DNA of 64,000 nucleotides from Vondammii sp040505895 (GTDB lineage: Bacteria; Pseudomonadota; Gammaproteobacteria; Chromatiales; Chromatiaceae): NCBI GenBank assembly GCA_040505895.1, contig JBEVXU010000002.1:62001-126000 (forward strand). The letters run 5' to 3'. Below are positions 50,757 to 61,207 of the stretch, piece by piece. The position numbers and the translations under genes are program-made. The notes beneath the pieces were generated by a model. The model was not told the origin of the DNA, did not search any database, and worked only from the letters and a program-made list of their open reading frames with translations. The stretch's first letter is position 1. Every line of letters begins with the position of its first letter.

Positions 50757-52217
50757 ATGGCCGCCAAGACACTAATGATCCAGGGAACCACCTCTGATGC
50801 AGGTAAGAGCACGCTGGTGGCTGCCCTATGTCGGGTATTCAAACGAAAGGGTCTGAGTGTCGTACCTTTCAAGCCTCAGAACATGGCGCTAAACAGCGCC
50901 GTTACCCCGGAGGGTGGCGAGATTGGCCGCGCCCAGGCGGTTCAGGCACAGGCGGCAGGGGTGGCACCCCATGTTGATATGAACCCGGTACTGTTGAAAC
51001 CAAATAGCGACACCGGATGCCAGGTGATCGTTCAGGGCAGCCCAGACAAAAACAACATGGAGGCATGGGGATACCACGATTACAAACCCCGAATGATGCC
51101 GGTGGTGCTTGATTCATACCATCGTCTCTCCGAGATCTATGACTATATCCTGGTCGAAGGAGCCGGTAGCCCGGCGGAGATCAATCTACGTGACGGCGAC
51201 ATTGCCAACATGGGATTTGCCGAGGAGGTCGACTGCCCGGTTCTGCTGGTAGCGGATATCGATAAAGGGGGAGTCTTTGCCCATCTTGTGGGTACTGTGG
51301 AGTTGCTCTCACCCTCGGAGCAAGCACGCATCAAGGGCTTTATTATCAACCGCTTCCGTGGCGACACCTCAATTCTTGAACCCGGACTAAAGTGGCTTGA
51401 AGAGCGTACCGGCAAACCGGTGATCGGCGTACTCCCTCACCTTCACGGACTTCACCTGGAGGCGGAGGACAGTCTCGCCGGCAAAGGCGTAACCCCCACC
51501 TGTGAAAAGCCTCTGCGAGTGCTGGTTCCCTGGCTACAACGGACCAGTAACCATACCGATCTCGACCCACTCAACCTTCATCCCATGGTGGAGGTCACCT
51601 GGTGCAGGCCGGGTGACCCGATACCTGCGGCCGACCTGATCATCCTCCCCGGCTCCAAGAGTGTTCGCGCCGACCTCAGTGGGTTGAGAAGTCACGGGTG
51701 GGATAAAGTGATCCAGCGCCATCTGCGTTATGGCGGAAAGGTACTGGGAATTTGTGGTGGCTTTCAGATGCTGGGAGAGATGCTGCATGATCCTAAGGGT
51801 ATCGAGGGATCACCCGGCAGCAGCGCCGGTTTGGGACTTCTGGAGATGGAGACGCGACTGGAAGCGGAGAAACAGTTGCAGCTGGTTCATGGCCGACTAA
51901 CCCTGGAGAACGCCGCTGTCGACGGCTACGAGATCCATATGGGGGTCTGCAGCGGCTCCGCCCTCGATACACCTTTTGTGGATATGGGAGAGGTGATGGA
52001 CGGCGCTCTATCCAAGGATGGCCAAGTGGCGGGGACCTACCTCCATGGCCTGTTTGAAAATAACCAGGCGTGCGATGCCCTCCTGCGCTGGGCCGGGCTG
52101 GAACAGCCAAAGACACCCGATTATCGCGCATTGCGGGATGAAGGCATCAACCGGATAGCCGATGCCGCAGAACAATACCTCGATATCGAGCAGGTAATGG
52201 CGTTGGTTGATGCCTGA
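50757..52217 (+). CDS. cobQ: Cobyric acid synthase
   Basis: 486 residues from ATG 50757. The ATP-binding synthetase domain has MIQGTTSDAGKSTLVAALCR and PFKPQNMALNSAVTPEGGEI; the glutamine amidotransferase domain has GICGGFQMLGEML with the nucleophile Cys near 332 and GTYLHGLFEN with His near 429. It amidates four side-chain carboxylates of adenosyl-cobyrinate a,c-diamide in vitamin B12 synthesis. No other cob genes are adjacent here. Confidence 0.94.
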   Translation: MAAKTLMIQGTTSDAGKSTLVAALCRVFKRKGLSVVPFKPQNMALNSAVTPEGGEIGRAQAVQAQAAGVAPHVDMNPVLLKPNSDTGCQVIVQGSPDKNNMEAWGYHDYKPRMMPVVLDSYHRLSEIYDYILVEGAGSPAEINLRDGDIANMGFAEEVDCPVLLVADIDKGGVFAHLVGTVELLSPSEQARIKGFIINRFRGDTSILEPGLKWLEERTGKPVIGVLPHLHGLHLEAEDSLAGKGVTPTCEKPLRVLVPWLQRTSNHTDLDPLNLHPMVEVTWCRPGDPIPAADLIILPGSKSVRADLSGLRSHGWDKVIQRHLRYGGKVLGICGGFQMLGEMLHDPKGIEGSPGSSAGLGLLEMETRLEAEKQLQLVHGRLTLENAAVDGYEIHMGVCSGSALDTPFVDMGEVMDGALSKDGQVAGTYLHGLFENNQACDALLRWAGLEQPKTPDYRALRDEGINRIADAAEQYLDIEQVMALVDA

Positions 52218-52345
52218 CATTTTAGCAGTTGATCCGCATCCTTCTGGTGATGCCCGCTGCTTCTGCTATTCGACTTATCCTATGTCATAGAAAATGGGCG
52301 GCAACTATCAATTCTATGCTGAGAAACTTCCGGTTAATTCAATAA

Positions 52346-52375
52346 TTGCCATTCCGGCGGAAGCCGGAATGGCAA
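52346..52375. repeat. REP-like palindrome between convergent genes
   Basis: TTGCCATTCCGGC and GCCGGAATGGCAA form a perfect 13-bp stem around GGAA. It lies between the cobQ stop and the end of the exported-protein operon and may act as a bidirectional transcription end. Confidence 0.6.
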
Positions 52376-52421
52376 AAAAGATGAGGCCCCCTAATCGGGG
52401 TGCACACTTCATGTCTTCTTA

Positions 52422-53393
52422 TTATTTTATACTCGCCCAGAAACGGCACTCTCTGCCTGCCCCCATCATTCCAGAACTGCCATAGAGATTGATCTCTACA
52501 GGACAATACTTTTCAGGGTGCCCTTTATAGAACTGGCGGTGGGCTCTCAATCGAGAGTTACGAGTCAATTCCCACCCTGTAGAGTGCCGACTAGTCAGGT
52601 TGATCCCCCTGATCAACATTTTGTCTTTTTCAATGACAGCCCGAATCTGTCGCTCAAGAATGCGCAAGGCAACCTTATTCATGGTTTTTTTATTGGGCTC
52701 AGGCACACCCATCTCTTTCAAGTACTTTAGTGTGTAGTCAGGAATAGCTGTGGATGTCGGTGTATCCGGATCCCTTGACATAATAAAATCCCACTTCAAT
52801 GAATCAAAGTCTTCCTTATGGTTATCCTTAAACCCTTCACCGTGGGACATCACGTTGGTGATAATCGCCTCGACCTCCTTATCCTGTATATCCAAAAACT
52901 GGTTAACGTCTCCAGCCGTCATTGAGGCCGCCGCACCCTGGGCACTCTTTGATGCTTGAGCGTAGGCCAGCTCCAACCCTTTTTTCAAGTAAGTTGTAAA
53001 TACCCCAGAACCCGGCAGTATATAGTTCAGCCCTCCTGAAAGTGCTGTTCCACACAGGTCAGCGATCATCTTCTGTGTAGCCAACTCCTTCTTGATCCTG
53101 GCATCACGAGCACGATACCACTCACGAAAATGCTTGAAACCGAGCCTGTGCCCCTGGGCCACAAAGTCCACACTGCGCCGAATATGCGCCCGTAAGGCAT
53201 TTTCTGCTATCTGCAGATCCTGCTCAGTATCGCGCATATTCTGGGCCGTTACCGTGATCGTGCTGCCTGTTTCAAACTTAATAACTGATACATCTGAGGC
53301 AGCATCACCACCATCCAGGGGCTCAGCCAATACACTTTGGCCTGCCATTAATGATAGGGCAGCTGCAGTCGAAAGAAGAATATATTTCATCAT
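52422..53393 (-). CDS. Exported helical protein, last gene of the paralogue operon
   Basis: About 323 residues from ATG 53393 (53390 equally possible; an earlier ATG at 53417 lies inside the previous gene). Signal peptide (ILLSTAAALSLMAGQSVLA), then a mainly alpha-helical protein: RMRDTEQDLQIAENAL-type helices, RSVDFVAQGHRLGFKHFREW, a glycine-rich hydrophobic stretch ALSGGLNYILPGSGVFTTYL, and a C-terminal region with two Cys (YCPVEINLYGSSG, ECRFW). It is not a member of the beta-rich paralogue family encoded upstream. The stop-start overlap with the preceding gene shows operon membership. Function unknown. Confidence 0.78.
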   Translation of the reverse strand: MMKYILLSTAAALSLMAGQSVLAEPLDGGDAASDVSVIKFETGSTITVTAQNMRDTEQDLQIAENALRAHIRRSVDFVAQGHRLGFKHFREWYRARDARIKKELATQKMIADLCGTALSGGLNYILPGSGVFTTYLKKGLELAYAQASKSAQGAAASMTAGDVNQFLDIQDKEVEAIITNVMSHGEGFKDNHKEDFDSLKWDFIMSRDPDTPTSTAIPDYTLKYLKEMGVPEPNKKTMNKVALRILERQIRAVIEKDKMLIRGINLTSRHSTGWELTRNSRLRAHRQFYKGHPEKYCPVEINLYGSSGMMGAGRECRFWASIK

Positions 53394-53394
53394 C

Positions 53395-55608
53395 TTAGCC
53401 CTCTGGGAATTCATCAATAAAGATCACACTATCAGTCGTCTCAATACGACCAGACGAAAGGCTTTTACCTCCAGCCATTCGCCAATTTATTTGATAGGCA
53501 TACCCTGTCTCATCTGTAGGCAATACAAGGTCAGCTGTTGTTGACATACCTGCATCCCCCTTGGGACGCAGCTTGACTTCACGTACACGCTCCTCTCCAC
53601 CTGTCTTGTAGAACAATTTAACCGTTACCAGGCGCACACCCTTCTCTTTGATTAGATCGGGATCACCCTCCATTTCTACCGTATAGCGGCGATAAGGGGG
53701 GGCCAGGACAATGGAGTTACCAGTCTCAGATATCCACTCCTGATTAACAGCTGTGCCACCAAAAAAGTTCCAGTTGACCTTGTAGTCAAAATCCAGCCAC
53801 TTCTGGCTGTTTCGATCATCCAGGCGGTTGTAGCTCAAGACAAACTTGTTGGCATTGTTGGAAAATCCGCTCTTGTCAATTCGTAAATCACGCAGTGTGA
53901 ACTCACCATTTTCATGCCTCTTGCGCAATACGACACTGACCGTATTGACAAACTCACCAAAATCACGTCCCTCAAGACCATCCAGGGAAACAATCACATC
54001 ATTGCGTGCGACTCCTGAATTGGTGATATCGAAGGTTTTGAACAGATCTTCATCGTCAAGGTAAGCGCTAAGATCACCAATATTCTCGTCAAATCTCAGC
54101 TTTTGGGTTGCAACGGTGTATTTATTAAGGTCAATTTTAAAATCACCCCGAACACGAGATTTTTTCATCTTATAAGAAGCAACCACCGAGATACTGGGTA
54201 AGGACTCCACCTCTTCAAGGTCTTTCTCATACTCTGCAGTAGCGGCCCTTTTCTTATCCGCCTCAGCCACCTGAGGGCTTAGTTCATCAGCACTGCTGTT
54301 AAAATCTGCTGCACGTTTTTCGCTCTTGGCCACCTCAGCCTCAAGACTTACAATGGTCTTTTTCGTTGCCTCATTGGGGTCGACTGGAGGATCACTCGGT
54401 ACAGCTGTAACGAGTGATTCGCCTGCTACTCCAGCCCCCACAGTTGGGGTGGCTAGAGTAGCAGGTGGATCATTCGGCTTAATAGAAGCCTTTAACTCCG
54501 CAATACGATCCCTATAGCGCTGAGCACGAGCCGACTCATTCGCTGCCCTTTTTTTGTGATTTTCATACTTTGCATTTTGTCGCTCAAAACTCACCCTCGC
54601 CTCAGCTGCGGCACTATTTTTAACGGCTTGGGTGTCATTGCGTTTTTCTATCGCTTCATTGTCCTTACGCACCTCAGTTCTTGATGCCGTTAGTAATTTG
54701 CTCGCTTTATCGAGGAGATCAGCACTACTGGATGTTGAAGACGTCAACGCCTTGATCGCTGTCCCACCATTGGTCTCAGCCTTATCAAACATCATGGCAC
54801 TGATCTTTTCGTAGGCCGCACTAATCAGTTTATTCATCTCCTCATCAGAGCCTACCTGTGTCAGCTTAATGGCACCGGACCTTTGGAGGTCATCAAAGGC
54901 GGTATCGATTTCAGCCTGGAGATAGGGTGTAGCCACACCAGCCTTGAATGCCTTGTGCTTGTATATGGTATCGAAATTGGCCTCCAACAGTGCCTGCTTG
55001 GGGGCTAGATATCCATCCATCTCCATCTCAAACGAGAATGAAATATCCGGCGCAGTACGGCGGAACGACTCCATTAAAATATCTGCACCCTTATTGGTAA
55101 GGCGCAACGAAACAGCCGCTTTTTCACCTTCAAAAATGGGCGCCTTTCCGGTACCGACAAGCTTATCGGTAAAATCACCCTGCTCATCAGCAAAAGATGA
55201 GACCAGGGAGAAGGTACCACTTTTAAAGTTCACCGGTCCTTTGAGTACACCACCAGGCACAACCTGGCTCAGTGCTTGTCGAGCATCATCGAGTACATCT
55301 TCAGGGACACCGAGCTTGACTACCGCATGCAGCACAGCACCACCCGCACTACGCCCATCACTTTCACTGATTGCGGGGTTTACATAGCGTAGAAAAGAAA
55401 ATACCGGCTTATTGTTCTCGCGACGGTCCAGTTGTAGTTTGTCCGCCACATAGTAGAACTCATTGGGCTTATCCACGGCGGGAAATAGAGTAAGATCTCC
55501 CGCACGCACCGCCCTGTCTATCACCACCTGAGCCGCCGACGTGGCGCCCACGTGTAACATCACTGCCACCAGTGAACCAAACATCAGTTTGCGCAACATA
55601 GCTATCAC
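53395..55608 (-). CDS. Exported paralogue-family protein 6 with internal coiled coil
   Basis: 737 residues. Signal peptide (FGSLVAVMLHVGATSA). N-domain: LTLFPAVDKPNEFYYVADKL, FSFLRYVNP, GGAVLHAVVKLGVPED, VGTGKAPIFEGEKAAVSLRL. Middle (about 290-460): long coiled coil (ENHKKRAANESARAQRYRDR, VAKSEKRAADFNSSADELS), absent from its relatives. C-domain: VRLVTVKLFYKTGGEERVRE and GYAYQINWRMAGGKSLSSG ending FIDEFPEG. The N- and C-domains align by eye with the other four or five proteins of the operon. The coiled coil could link or span between envelope components. Family not recognised. Confidence 0.85.
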   Translation of the reverse strand: MIAMLRKLMFGSLVAVMLHVGATSAAQVVIDRAVRAGDLTLFPAVDKPNEFYYVADKLQLDRRENNKPVFSFLRYVNPAISESDGRSAGGAVLHAVVKLGVPEDVLDDARQALSQVVPGGVLKGPVNFKSGTFSLVSSFADEQGDFTDKLVGTGKAPIFEGEKAAVSLRLTNKGADILMESFRRTAPDISFSFEMEMDGYLAPKQALLEANFDTIYKHKAFKAGVATPYLQAEIDTAFDDLQRSGAIKLTQVGSDEEMNKLISAAYEKISAMMFDKAETNGGTAIKALTSSTSSSADLLDKASKLLTASRTEVRKDNEAIEKRNDTQAVKNSAAAEARVSFERQNAKYENHKKRAANESARAQRYRDRIAELKASIKPNDPPATLATPTVGAGVAGESLVTAVPSDPPVDPNEATKKTIVSLEAEVAKSEKRAADFNSSADELSPQVAEADKKRAATAEYEKDLEEVESLPSISVVASYKMKKSRVRGDFKIDLNKYTVATQKLRFDENIGDLSAYLDDEDLFKTFDITNSGVARNDVIVSLDGLEGRDFGEFVNTVSVVLRKRHENGEFTLRDLRIDKSGFSNNANKFVLSYNRLDDRNSQKWLDFDYKVNWNFFGGTAVNQEWISETGNSIVLAPPYRRYTVEMEGDPDLIKEKGVRLVTVKLFYKTGGEERVREVKLRPKGDAGMSTTADLVLPTDETGYAYQINWRMAGGKSLSSGRIETTDSVIFIDEFPEG

Positions 55609-57536
55609 TCCTTGACCGTCAGTCCATCAAATTTCGCCAACACATTGTCGCTATCGGTTTTAGCTGCATCTTTTGCCTCAGTGACCGGAGCATCATTCCC
55701 CTCTTCGGCACTCAGTAGAGGCGGCGGTATAACCGCATAGATATAATCATCATTTATCCTACTGTCCCAAGGAAGCGCCAGCTTGCCAAAGCGCTTGTGA
55801 TTGAGAACAAGGCGGTATGCATAACCTGTAGCATTACGGTCGGTAAAAATCGTCTTCTGTGTCAATGGCTCACCTTTGGCGACAGAGAGGCTGATGGTCT
55901 CTTTCTGCTCCTTACCCAGACGTGAGTAGCGCACCTGCGCACTGACCCGGGTAAACCCACTATCAGCCAACTCTTCAAGATCTCCTTCAAGCTCGATCGT
56001 ACGAGCCTTGAGAGGCGCTGCCAATGTGACACCTTCCCAATCCCCTTTCTTCCAGGAGGCATGCTTTGGCCAGGTATCACCTCCACGCAGACTCCACTGG
56101 GTCTTGTACTGATAGAGGTCGGAGCTTCGGTCGCTACCCCGAGCATAGGTAATTGCAGCACGTAGTCCCTTAGTGGCCAAAAACTCTTTATCTATTGTGA
56201 CGCTGTCTTCAAACATGCCCGCAGAGCGGGGTTTTCTGACATTAACCGTGACGAAGTTAACCTGCTCTTCAAAGATCTTCTGTGTATCAGCGTCAACCAG
56301 GAACATGATATCGCGCCAATCGAAAAACTTGTCGCTCAGAATCACCTCCTGTACTGCGCTCGGATCACCCTTCACGTCGTCATACCAATCTTTAATATTG
56401 CCGACAATCTGGAAAGGCCAGCGCACAGAGAGTTTATAATCCATACGAAATACCTGGCGTTTTTGTGCCATCAAGGTATTGATCTTCTCTATGTTGTAGG
56501 TGTAACTGTTACCCTTTTTTATATCTGGAATCCCTTCATCCTCATCCTCATTAGCGGTTCTTGGAGCCGGTGCCTCCGTAGTGGGTTGACTCATAGAGGA
56601 GATGAAGTAATTGATAAAGGCCTCACGAATACGATTGACCCTCTCATCGGTATAGTTCTCTTCAAAGTCAAAATCGATATACTTATTCTCCATCAAATAT
56701 GAGAACTGATTATGGATCTCCTCATAGGTGTAGGTAACTGTTTTTTTCCCACGACACCCTCCCCACACATAATAACACCAACCATTTTTCCCTCTTGTTG
56801 TTGTCGCGGTGTACTCTACATCAATCTTTTCTGAATTCTTCTGGATCTTCGACCAGTCGATCACCACCCTGCCTTTGGCAGCAGGCAGCTGGGTGTCATA
56901 ACCCATATTGAACGCCACCGATATATCACCTACGGCGGTATCACTGTCTAATGTGGCAAATAACAACTGCGCCCCATTTGCAGTCAATCGGGCTGCCGCT
57001 GCCGCCTTGCCGTTTGGCTGCAAGGGCGCGCTACCCGAACCGATCAACGACTGAGTCATCGTATCGTCTTTGAGGGTGGCTGAAATGATATCGAAGGTTG
57101 GGTGATCGCCACTGGCAGGGCGCATGGGTACCGCCCCTTTTAAACGCCCCTTTGAGTCGACTTTCTTTAGCGCAGTCTCAAGCTCTCTGGTCTGTTTTGT
57201 AGAGAGCCCCCAAGTCATAAGAAAATGGATCAATCCACCTGATACCCCTCCATTTTCAGCATTTTTGTCTGTAATGAATTTCATCATCACAAATTCAGGG
57301 CGTTTTTTGTTGTTAAGGGCTACCCCTGCTTTAGGTGGCAAATAATAGTAATCAATTTTTCCTCCGCTTGATCTTACGGCACCAATCAAACTGACATCTG
57401 TACCATCCTTCAATTTAACCGTGATGCGCTTGTTATCATCCAGCACCAAAGCAAACGCATTCCCCATCCCAAGCAGCATGGTCACCGTTATAAGTGCCAA
57501 TACCGTTCCCATATGACGTATTTTTTTCCGTTCCAT
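55605..57536 (-). CDS. Exported paralogue-family protein 5
   Basis: 643 residues from ATG 57536, chosen because AGGAGG lies 8 nt upstream. Signal peptide (ALITVTMLLGMGNAFA). N-domain: KIDYYYLPPKAGVALNNKKR, GVSGGLIHFLMTWGLSTKQT, IGSGSAPLQPNGKAAAAARL. Contains a Cys pair in GWCYYVWGGCRGKK not seen in relatives. C-domain: FTRVSAQVRYSRLGKEQKET and GYAYRLVLNHKRFGKLALPW, with an acidic tail after IYAVIPPP. Overlaps the next gene by 4 bp. Beta-rich, periplasmic or surface; function unknown. Confidence 0.85.
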   Translation of the reverse strand: MERKKIRHMGTVLALITVTMLLGMGNAFALVLDDNKRITVKLKDGTDVSLIGAVRSSGGKIDYYYLPPKAGVALNNKKRPEFVMMKFITDKNAENGGVSGGLIHFLMTWGLSTKQTRELETALKKVDSKGRLKGAVPMRPASGDHPTFDIISATLKDDTMTQSLIGSGSAPLQPNGKAAAAARLTANGAQLLFATLDSDTAVGDISVAFNMGYDTQLPAAKGRVVIDWSKIQKNSEKIDVEYTATTTRGKNGWCYYVWGGCRGKKTVTYTYEEIHNQFSYLMENKYIDFDFEENYTDERVNRIREAFINYFISSMSQPTTEAPAPRTANEDEDEGIPDIKKGNSYTYNIEKINTLMAQKRQVFRMDYKLSVRWPFQIVGNIKDWYDDVKGDPSAVQEVILSDKFFDWRDIMFLVDADTQKIFEEQVNFVTVNVRKPRSAGMFEDSVTIDKEFLATKGLRAAITYARGSDRSSDLYQYKTQWSLRGGDTWPKHASWKKGDWEGVTLAAPLKARTIELEGDLEELADSGFTRVSAQVRYSRLGKEQKETISLSVAKGEPLTQKTIFTDRNATGYAYRLVLNHKRFGKLALPWDSRINDDYIYAVIPPPLLSAEEGNDAPVTEAKDAAKTDSDNVLAKFDGLTVKE

Positions 57537-57611
57537 TCTATTCGCCTCCTGATTCAATCCACATTAACCACCCATCTTTAACCACAGTTAAAAATAGGTT
57601 TATGCACTTAT

Positions 57612-59375
57612 TTATCCCTGAGGGGGGATCTCGTCTAAAAAGAGGTAACCCAAATTATCGGTTTTTTTAGCAGTGATCCTTGTGCCATCTCGAAATACCC
57701 AGGTGATATCGTAACGATACTCAAACACGCCATTTGGCATTACCAACTCGGCCTTGGGTAAGGCTGCCCCAGATTTCACTCTGATCGGCGGGAGAGAAGT
57801 CACCTTCTCCTCGCCGAAGAGGTCGTGGCGCAGACGCACAGATACCAAGCGCACCCCCTTAGCGACGAGAGCGTCCATATCGGCATCGAGAAAAATATCA
57901 CGCCGTTCATAGGGGGTCGCCAAGGCAATAGAGGCATCATCCGAGCCTATCCAGCCCGAGCTGTACCCTTCACCGCCTCTGAACTGCCAGGATGTTTTAT
58001 ACTCAAAGTGTCGCCAGGATTCCTGGCTTGTATCACCGACACCACCGTAGACCAGAGGGCCCTGTGTTTTTGTGATATCTGCCGTGCGTGCATCAATCCG
58101 CAACTCCTGCAGAGTAGATTGACCGTTATCATGCAGCTTACGCAGTGACACCAGTACACTCTCAACATAGCTCTCAAACTCAGGAGCCAAGGCACCATCA
58201 ACAGTGACAAATACTTTCCGTTGGGCAAAGGTCATATCACCACCGACATTTACCACCTTAAAGTAGCGAGCATCCTCGCCGTATTGGTTATATAGGGCAC
58301 CAACATTCGCCGTAAGCACACTACTACGCTTCAGCGTCACCCGTTTATCAAAGGCGAGCCGTGTTTGACCTTCGCTGCGCAGATCATTCAAGCGAAAGCC
58401 TGCATTGACAGAGTAGCTACCCATGCCACTGGCGGAGAGTGCCGTTGTGGTTAGGCCTGAAATCGCACTGCTAATAGCACTTGAAAGATCATCCTGCTGC
58501 TCTGGTGGTGCCTGTTTGATGCTGATCGGCTGAAACATCAACTCCAATGCCTTGCTATGAACAACCTCGATCAGTTTCTCCATCGCCACATCATCGCCAT
58601 TGACCTTTAGCTTGATGGCGCCATCCTGGACGGCCTCGTCAATGGCATACTCGGCCTTGGCTGTAACCACATAGATCGTCCCACCCAGAGAGGCATCCAT
58701 ACTCTTACGAGTTTTCTCCCAGTCAATTACCATTTCGGCATCAAAGGCATCTGAGAGACCTGAGAACTCCAGGTTGAATACTACGGATAGATCCGGGGCC
58801 ATACTTTGAAATGAGGCAAGCAAAATGCTGGCCGCTTCCGGAGTCAACTTAAACGAGAGAGGTATCCGACTGCCCTCCATGACTGGGGCACGGTCGGCCG
58901 CAAGCATACTGGTTGCCGACTGCCCATCGGTGAGGGTTGAAGAGACCACAGAGTACTCGCCTCTGTCATAGAGGATAGGGGCCATGATCTCGACACTGTC
59001 ATTCTTCAGCTCTTCACGCAGTGTTGTTTGCGCGGTCTCGATCATCTCGGCGGGGGTATCGTATTCAACCATCAAATGAACGATGGCACCGCCATCGGCA
59101 CGACCTATAGTATTGACCTTATCCTCTGTATCACTATCCTTTTGACTATCCCCAAAAACGAAGAAGGTGAAGGAGAAAAGAGGCTCAGCTTTTTCATTAA
59201 CTGCAACATGTGCGCGAGCTGGAGCGTAGTAAAACCTATTTGGGTGGCCCAACTCGGGGAATACCCATAAGCCAGCGACTCGCCGACCCTGATCCAAAAG
59301 CAGCTGTCCGGCAACAACGTCAAAGGCACTTACACAAAACAGAGTGACAAACAGCCACACGATATAGCGTTTCAT
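57612..59375 (-). CDS. Exported paralogue-family protein 4
   Basis: 587 residues. Signal peptide (IVWLFVTLFCVSAFDVVA). N-domain: VAGLWVFPELGHPNRFYYAP, PLFSFTFFVFG, GGAIVHLMVEYDTPAEMI, AADRAPVMEGSRIPLSFKL. C-domain: VRLVSVRLRHDLFGEEKVTS, YRYDITWVFRDGTRITAKKT, ending LGYLFLDEIPPQG. Closest in layout to protein 6 but without the coiled coil. A DNA gap of 75 bp separates it from protein 5, and its ATG overlaps the stop of protein 3. Confidence 0.85.
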   Translation of the reverse strand: MKRYIVWLFVTLFCVSAFDVVAGQLLLDQGRRVAGLWVFPELGHPNRFYYAPARAHVAVNEKAEPLFSFTFFVFGDSQKDSDTEDKVNTIGRADGGAIVHLMVEYDTPAEMIETAQTTLREELKNDSVEIMAPILYDRGEYSVVSSTLTDGQSATSMLAADRAPVMEGSRIPLSFKLTPEAASILLASFQSMAPDLSVVFNLEFSGLSDAFDAEMVIDWEKTRKSMDASLGGTIYVVTAKAEYAIDEAVQDGAIKLKVNGDDVAMEKLIEVVHSKALELMFQPISIKQAPPEQQDDLSSAISSAISGLTTTALSASGMGSYSVNAGFRLNDLRSEGQTRLAFDKRVTLKRSSVLTANVGALYNQYGEDARYFKVVNVGGDMTFAQRKVFVTVDGALAPEFESYVESVLVSLRKLHDNGQSTLQELRIDARTADITKTQGPLVYGGVGDTSQESWRHFEYKTSWQFRGGEGYSSGWIGSDDASIALATPYERRDIFLDADMDALVAKGVRLVSVRLRHDLFGEEKVTSLPPIRVKSGAALPKAELVMPNGVFEYRYDITWVFRDGTRITAKKTDNLGYLFLDEIPPQG

Positions 59376-61207
59376 TGTCTAGACACCTTTCCATCCAGCC
59401 AGACTGAGTCAGGAGCAAAGACCGTCACCAGTGAACCATCAAGTTTACTGAGTGGCTCTGCTGCACGACCTTTTCGTGTGTGCCAGATAATTTGACTCAC
59501 CACAGCTTCATTCTGATCATGATAGATAACCAGGCTACGCGATGGATCGCTATCACGTGCACGCACCATCTCCTCTGCCACCACCCTTGGTTTTCCATTG
59601 AGTATCGAAAGTAGGCGTAACTCTGCAGCGATGATCCCCATACTTTTAAATTCAGAAGGGTCTGCTTCGACATAAATGGAGTGCCGTTGTAATGGCGGCA
59701 CCAATGGCAGCGAGGGCCGATTTGTTTTTATCCAGTCGGTATTATTCTTGGGCGACTTGATCACATCTCCATCACCGCGCAGATTCCAGGCCACGCGATA
59801 CTCATAGTGATTCCAACTATCGCTCTCATCGCCTAGTCGCAGTAGGCGAAAGCTATCTGTCACCTTGCCCTTTGAAACTGAGGCAGAATCAAACACCATG
59901 GTTTCGGTAAACGCAGGCATGTTGCCCTTGGCTTGGCGCCGAACATTCACACTGACACTATTAAACAGATCTCCAAAGCCTTTAACGAAACCACCATCGA
60001 GTTGCACAACGACATCCTGTGATGAGAGTGCAGAATCATCGGTGCTGACAACCTTGAAGTGACGGCTTCGCATCTCCTCATCCAGTTCCTGATAAAAACC
60101 ACCAAGATTACCTGCAGTATCAAAGGGCACACGAACTACCGAGGTCTTGGACAGGTTAAGAGTGAAGCTCCTATTGACCACATCACTGCGCTTTTTCATT
60201 GTGAACTGGTCATCAGAAATGTAGCGGGGATTTTTGCTTCCCCCGAATACTTTGGAAAAGAAACCAGTTTTCTGGCGTCCGGCAAGCTGACCTGATTCAA
60301 CCCCTGCTTCACGCGCTGGATCCTTCGCCCATCCAGCCTTGCGATCAAACATGATGTCTACCAACTTGTCGGTAATCAGATTAACAATACGTTCCATTGA
60401 CTTGACATTGATACCAGTACCTTCTGACTGATCGAACACCTCAACTTTAATGGTGTTGTCATCAATCAGCTGATCTGTGATATCACGGAGCTGACGTTTG
60501 GTATAACCCTCCTGCACATTATCAACGATAGACTTGTGCTCATATATCTTGCTCATTTCGGCTTTGACAATAGCGTTATAGCCTTCCACCTTCGCCTCAT
60601 AATAGCCATGCACCCCGACAGAAAGATCTGCGGTACTGCCGGTCAGACTATCCCACAACAATGTTGCCTGTGTGGCTGATAGCCGAGCTGCGATAGCGGC
60701 CTTGGACCCCGGTGTAAATGGAGCAACACCACTGCTGATAACCTTGCCGGGAACAAATTCTGCCCCTTGTGTTGACTCCTCGGTGAGTGTTGCAGAGATC
60801 ACCTCAAAACTACCCTCCCGACTACCCTTGTCATCAGCCTGGGCAAACAGGCGAACCGGTCCACCCAATTTGGCGCCAGGACGTTTTTCTTCCAGTTTTT
60901 TCTGCAGTGCCTTAAGCCTCTTTTCTGGAAGTTCAAAACCCACCAGCGCATGGAACAATCCCCCGGCTGATCCGTCCTCCTTACCGACATACTTCATAAT
61001 CAACAGTTCGAAGTCACCTGCTTCATTGGTTGTCAGACTCAGGGTGGGTGGCAAATACTCATAGACTGCCTCATTCTCAACCGTCTGCAGTAACTGCACA
61101 CCATCGATATTGATACGTCCCATGTCATAGTGAACCAGGGCCTGAGCCGGCGTGAATAGAAAATACAAAAGCACAGCCGATGTCAGACGATTGAAAATTC
61201 GCATCAT
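59372..61207 (-). CDS. Exported paralogue-family protein 3
   Basis: 611 residues. Signal peptide (LTSAVLLYFLFTPAQA). N-domain: DGVQLLQTVENEAVYEYLPP, GSAGGLFHALVGFELPEKRL, ISSGVAPFTPGSKAAIAARL. Middle: YTKRQLRDITDQLIDDNTIK, then a long strand region FTLNLSKTSVVRVPFDTAGN. C-domain: GIIAAELRLLSILNGKPRVV and VVSQIIWHTRKGRAAEPLS. Start and stop overlap both neighbours by 4 bp. Same unknown family. Confidence 0.84.
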   Translation of the reverse strand: MMRIFNRLTSAVLLYFLFTPAQALVHYDMGRINIDGVQLLQTVENEAVYEYLPPTLSLTTNEAGDFELLIMKYVGKEDGSAGGLFHALVGFELPEKRLKALQKKLEEKRPGAKLGGPVRLFAQADDKGSREGSFEVISATLTEESTQGAEFVPGKVISSGVAPFTPGSKAAIAARLSATQATLLWDSLTGSTADLSVGVHGYYEAKVEGYNAIVKAEMSKIYEHKSIVDNVQEGYTKRQLRDITDQLIDDNTIKVEVFDQSEGTGINVKSMERIVNLITDKLVDIMFDRKAGWAKDPAREAGVESGQLAGRQKTGFFSKVFGGSKNPRYISDDQFTMKKRSDVVNRSFTLNLSKTSVVRVPFDTAGNLGGFYQELDEEMRSRHFKVVSTDDSALSSQDVVVQLDGGFVKGFGDLFNSVSVNVRRQAKGNMPAFTETMVFDSASVSKGKVTDSFRLLRLGDESDSWNHYEYRVAWNLRGDGDVIKSPKNNTDWIKTNRPSLPLVPPLQRHSIYVEADPSEFKSMGIIAAELRLLSILNGKPRVVAEEMVRARDSDPSRSLVIYHDQNEAVVSQIIWHTRKGRAAEPLSKLDGSLVTVFAPDSVWLDGKVSRQ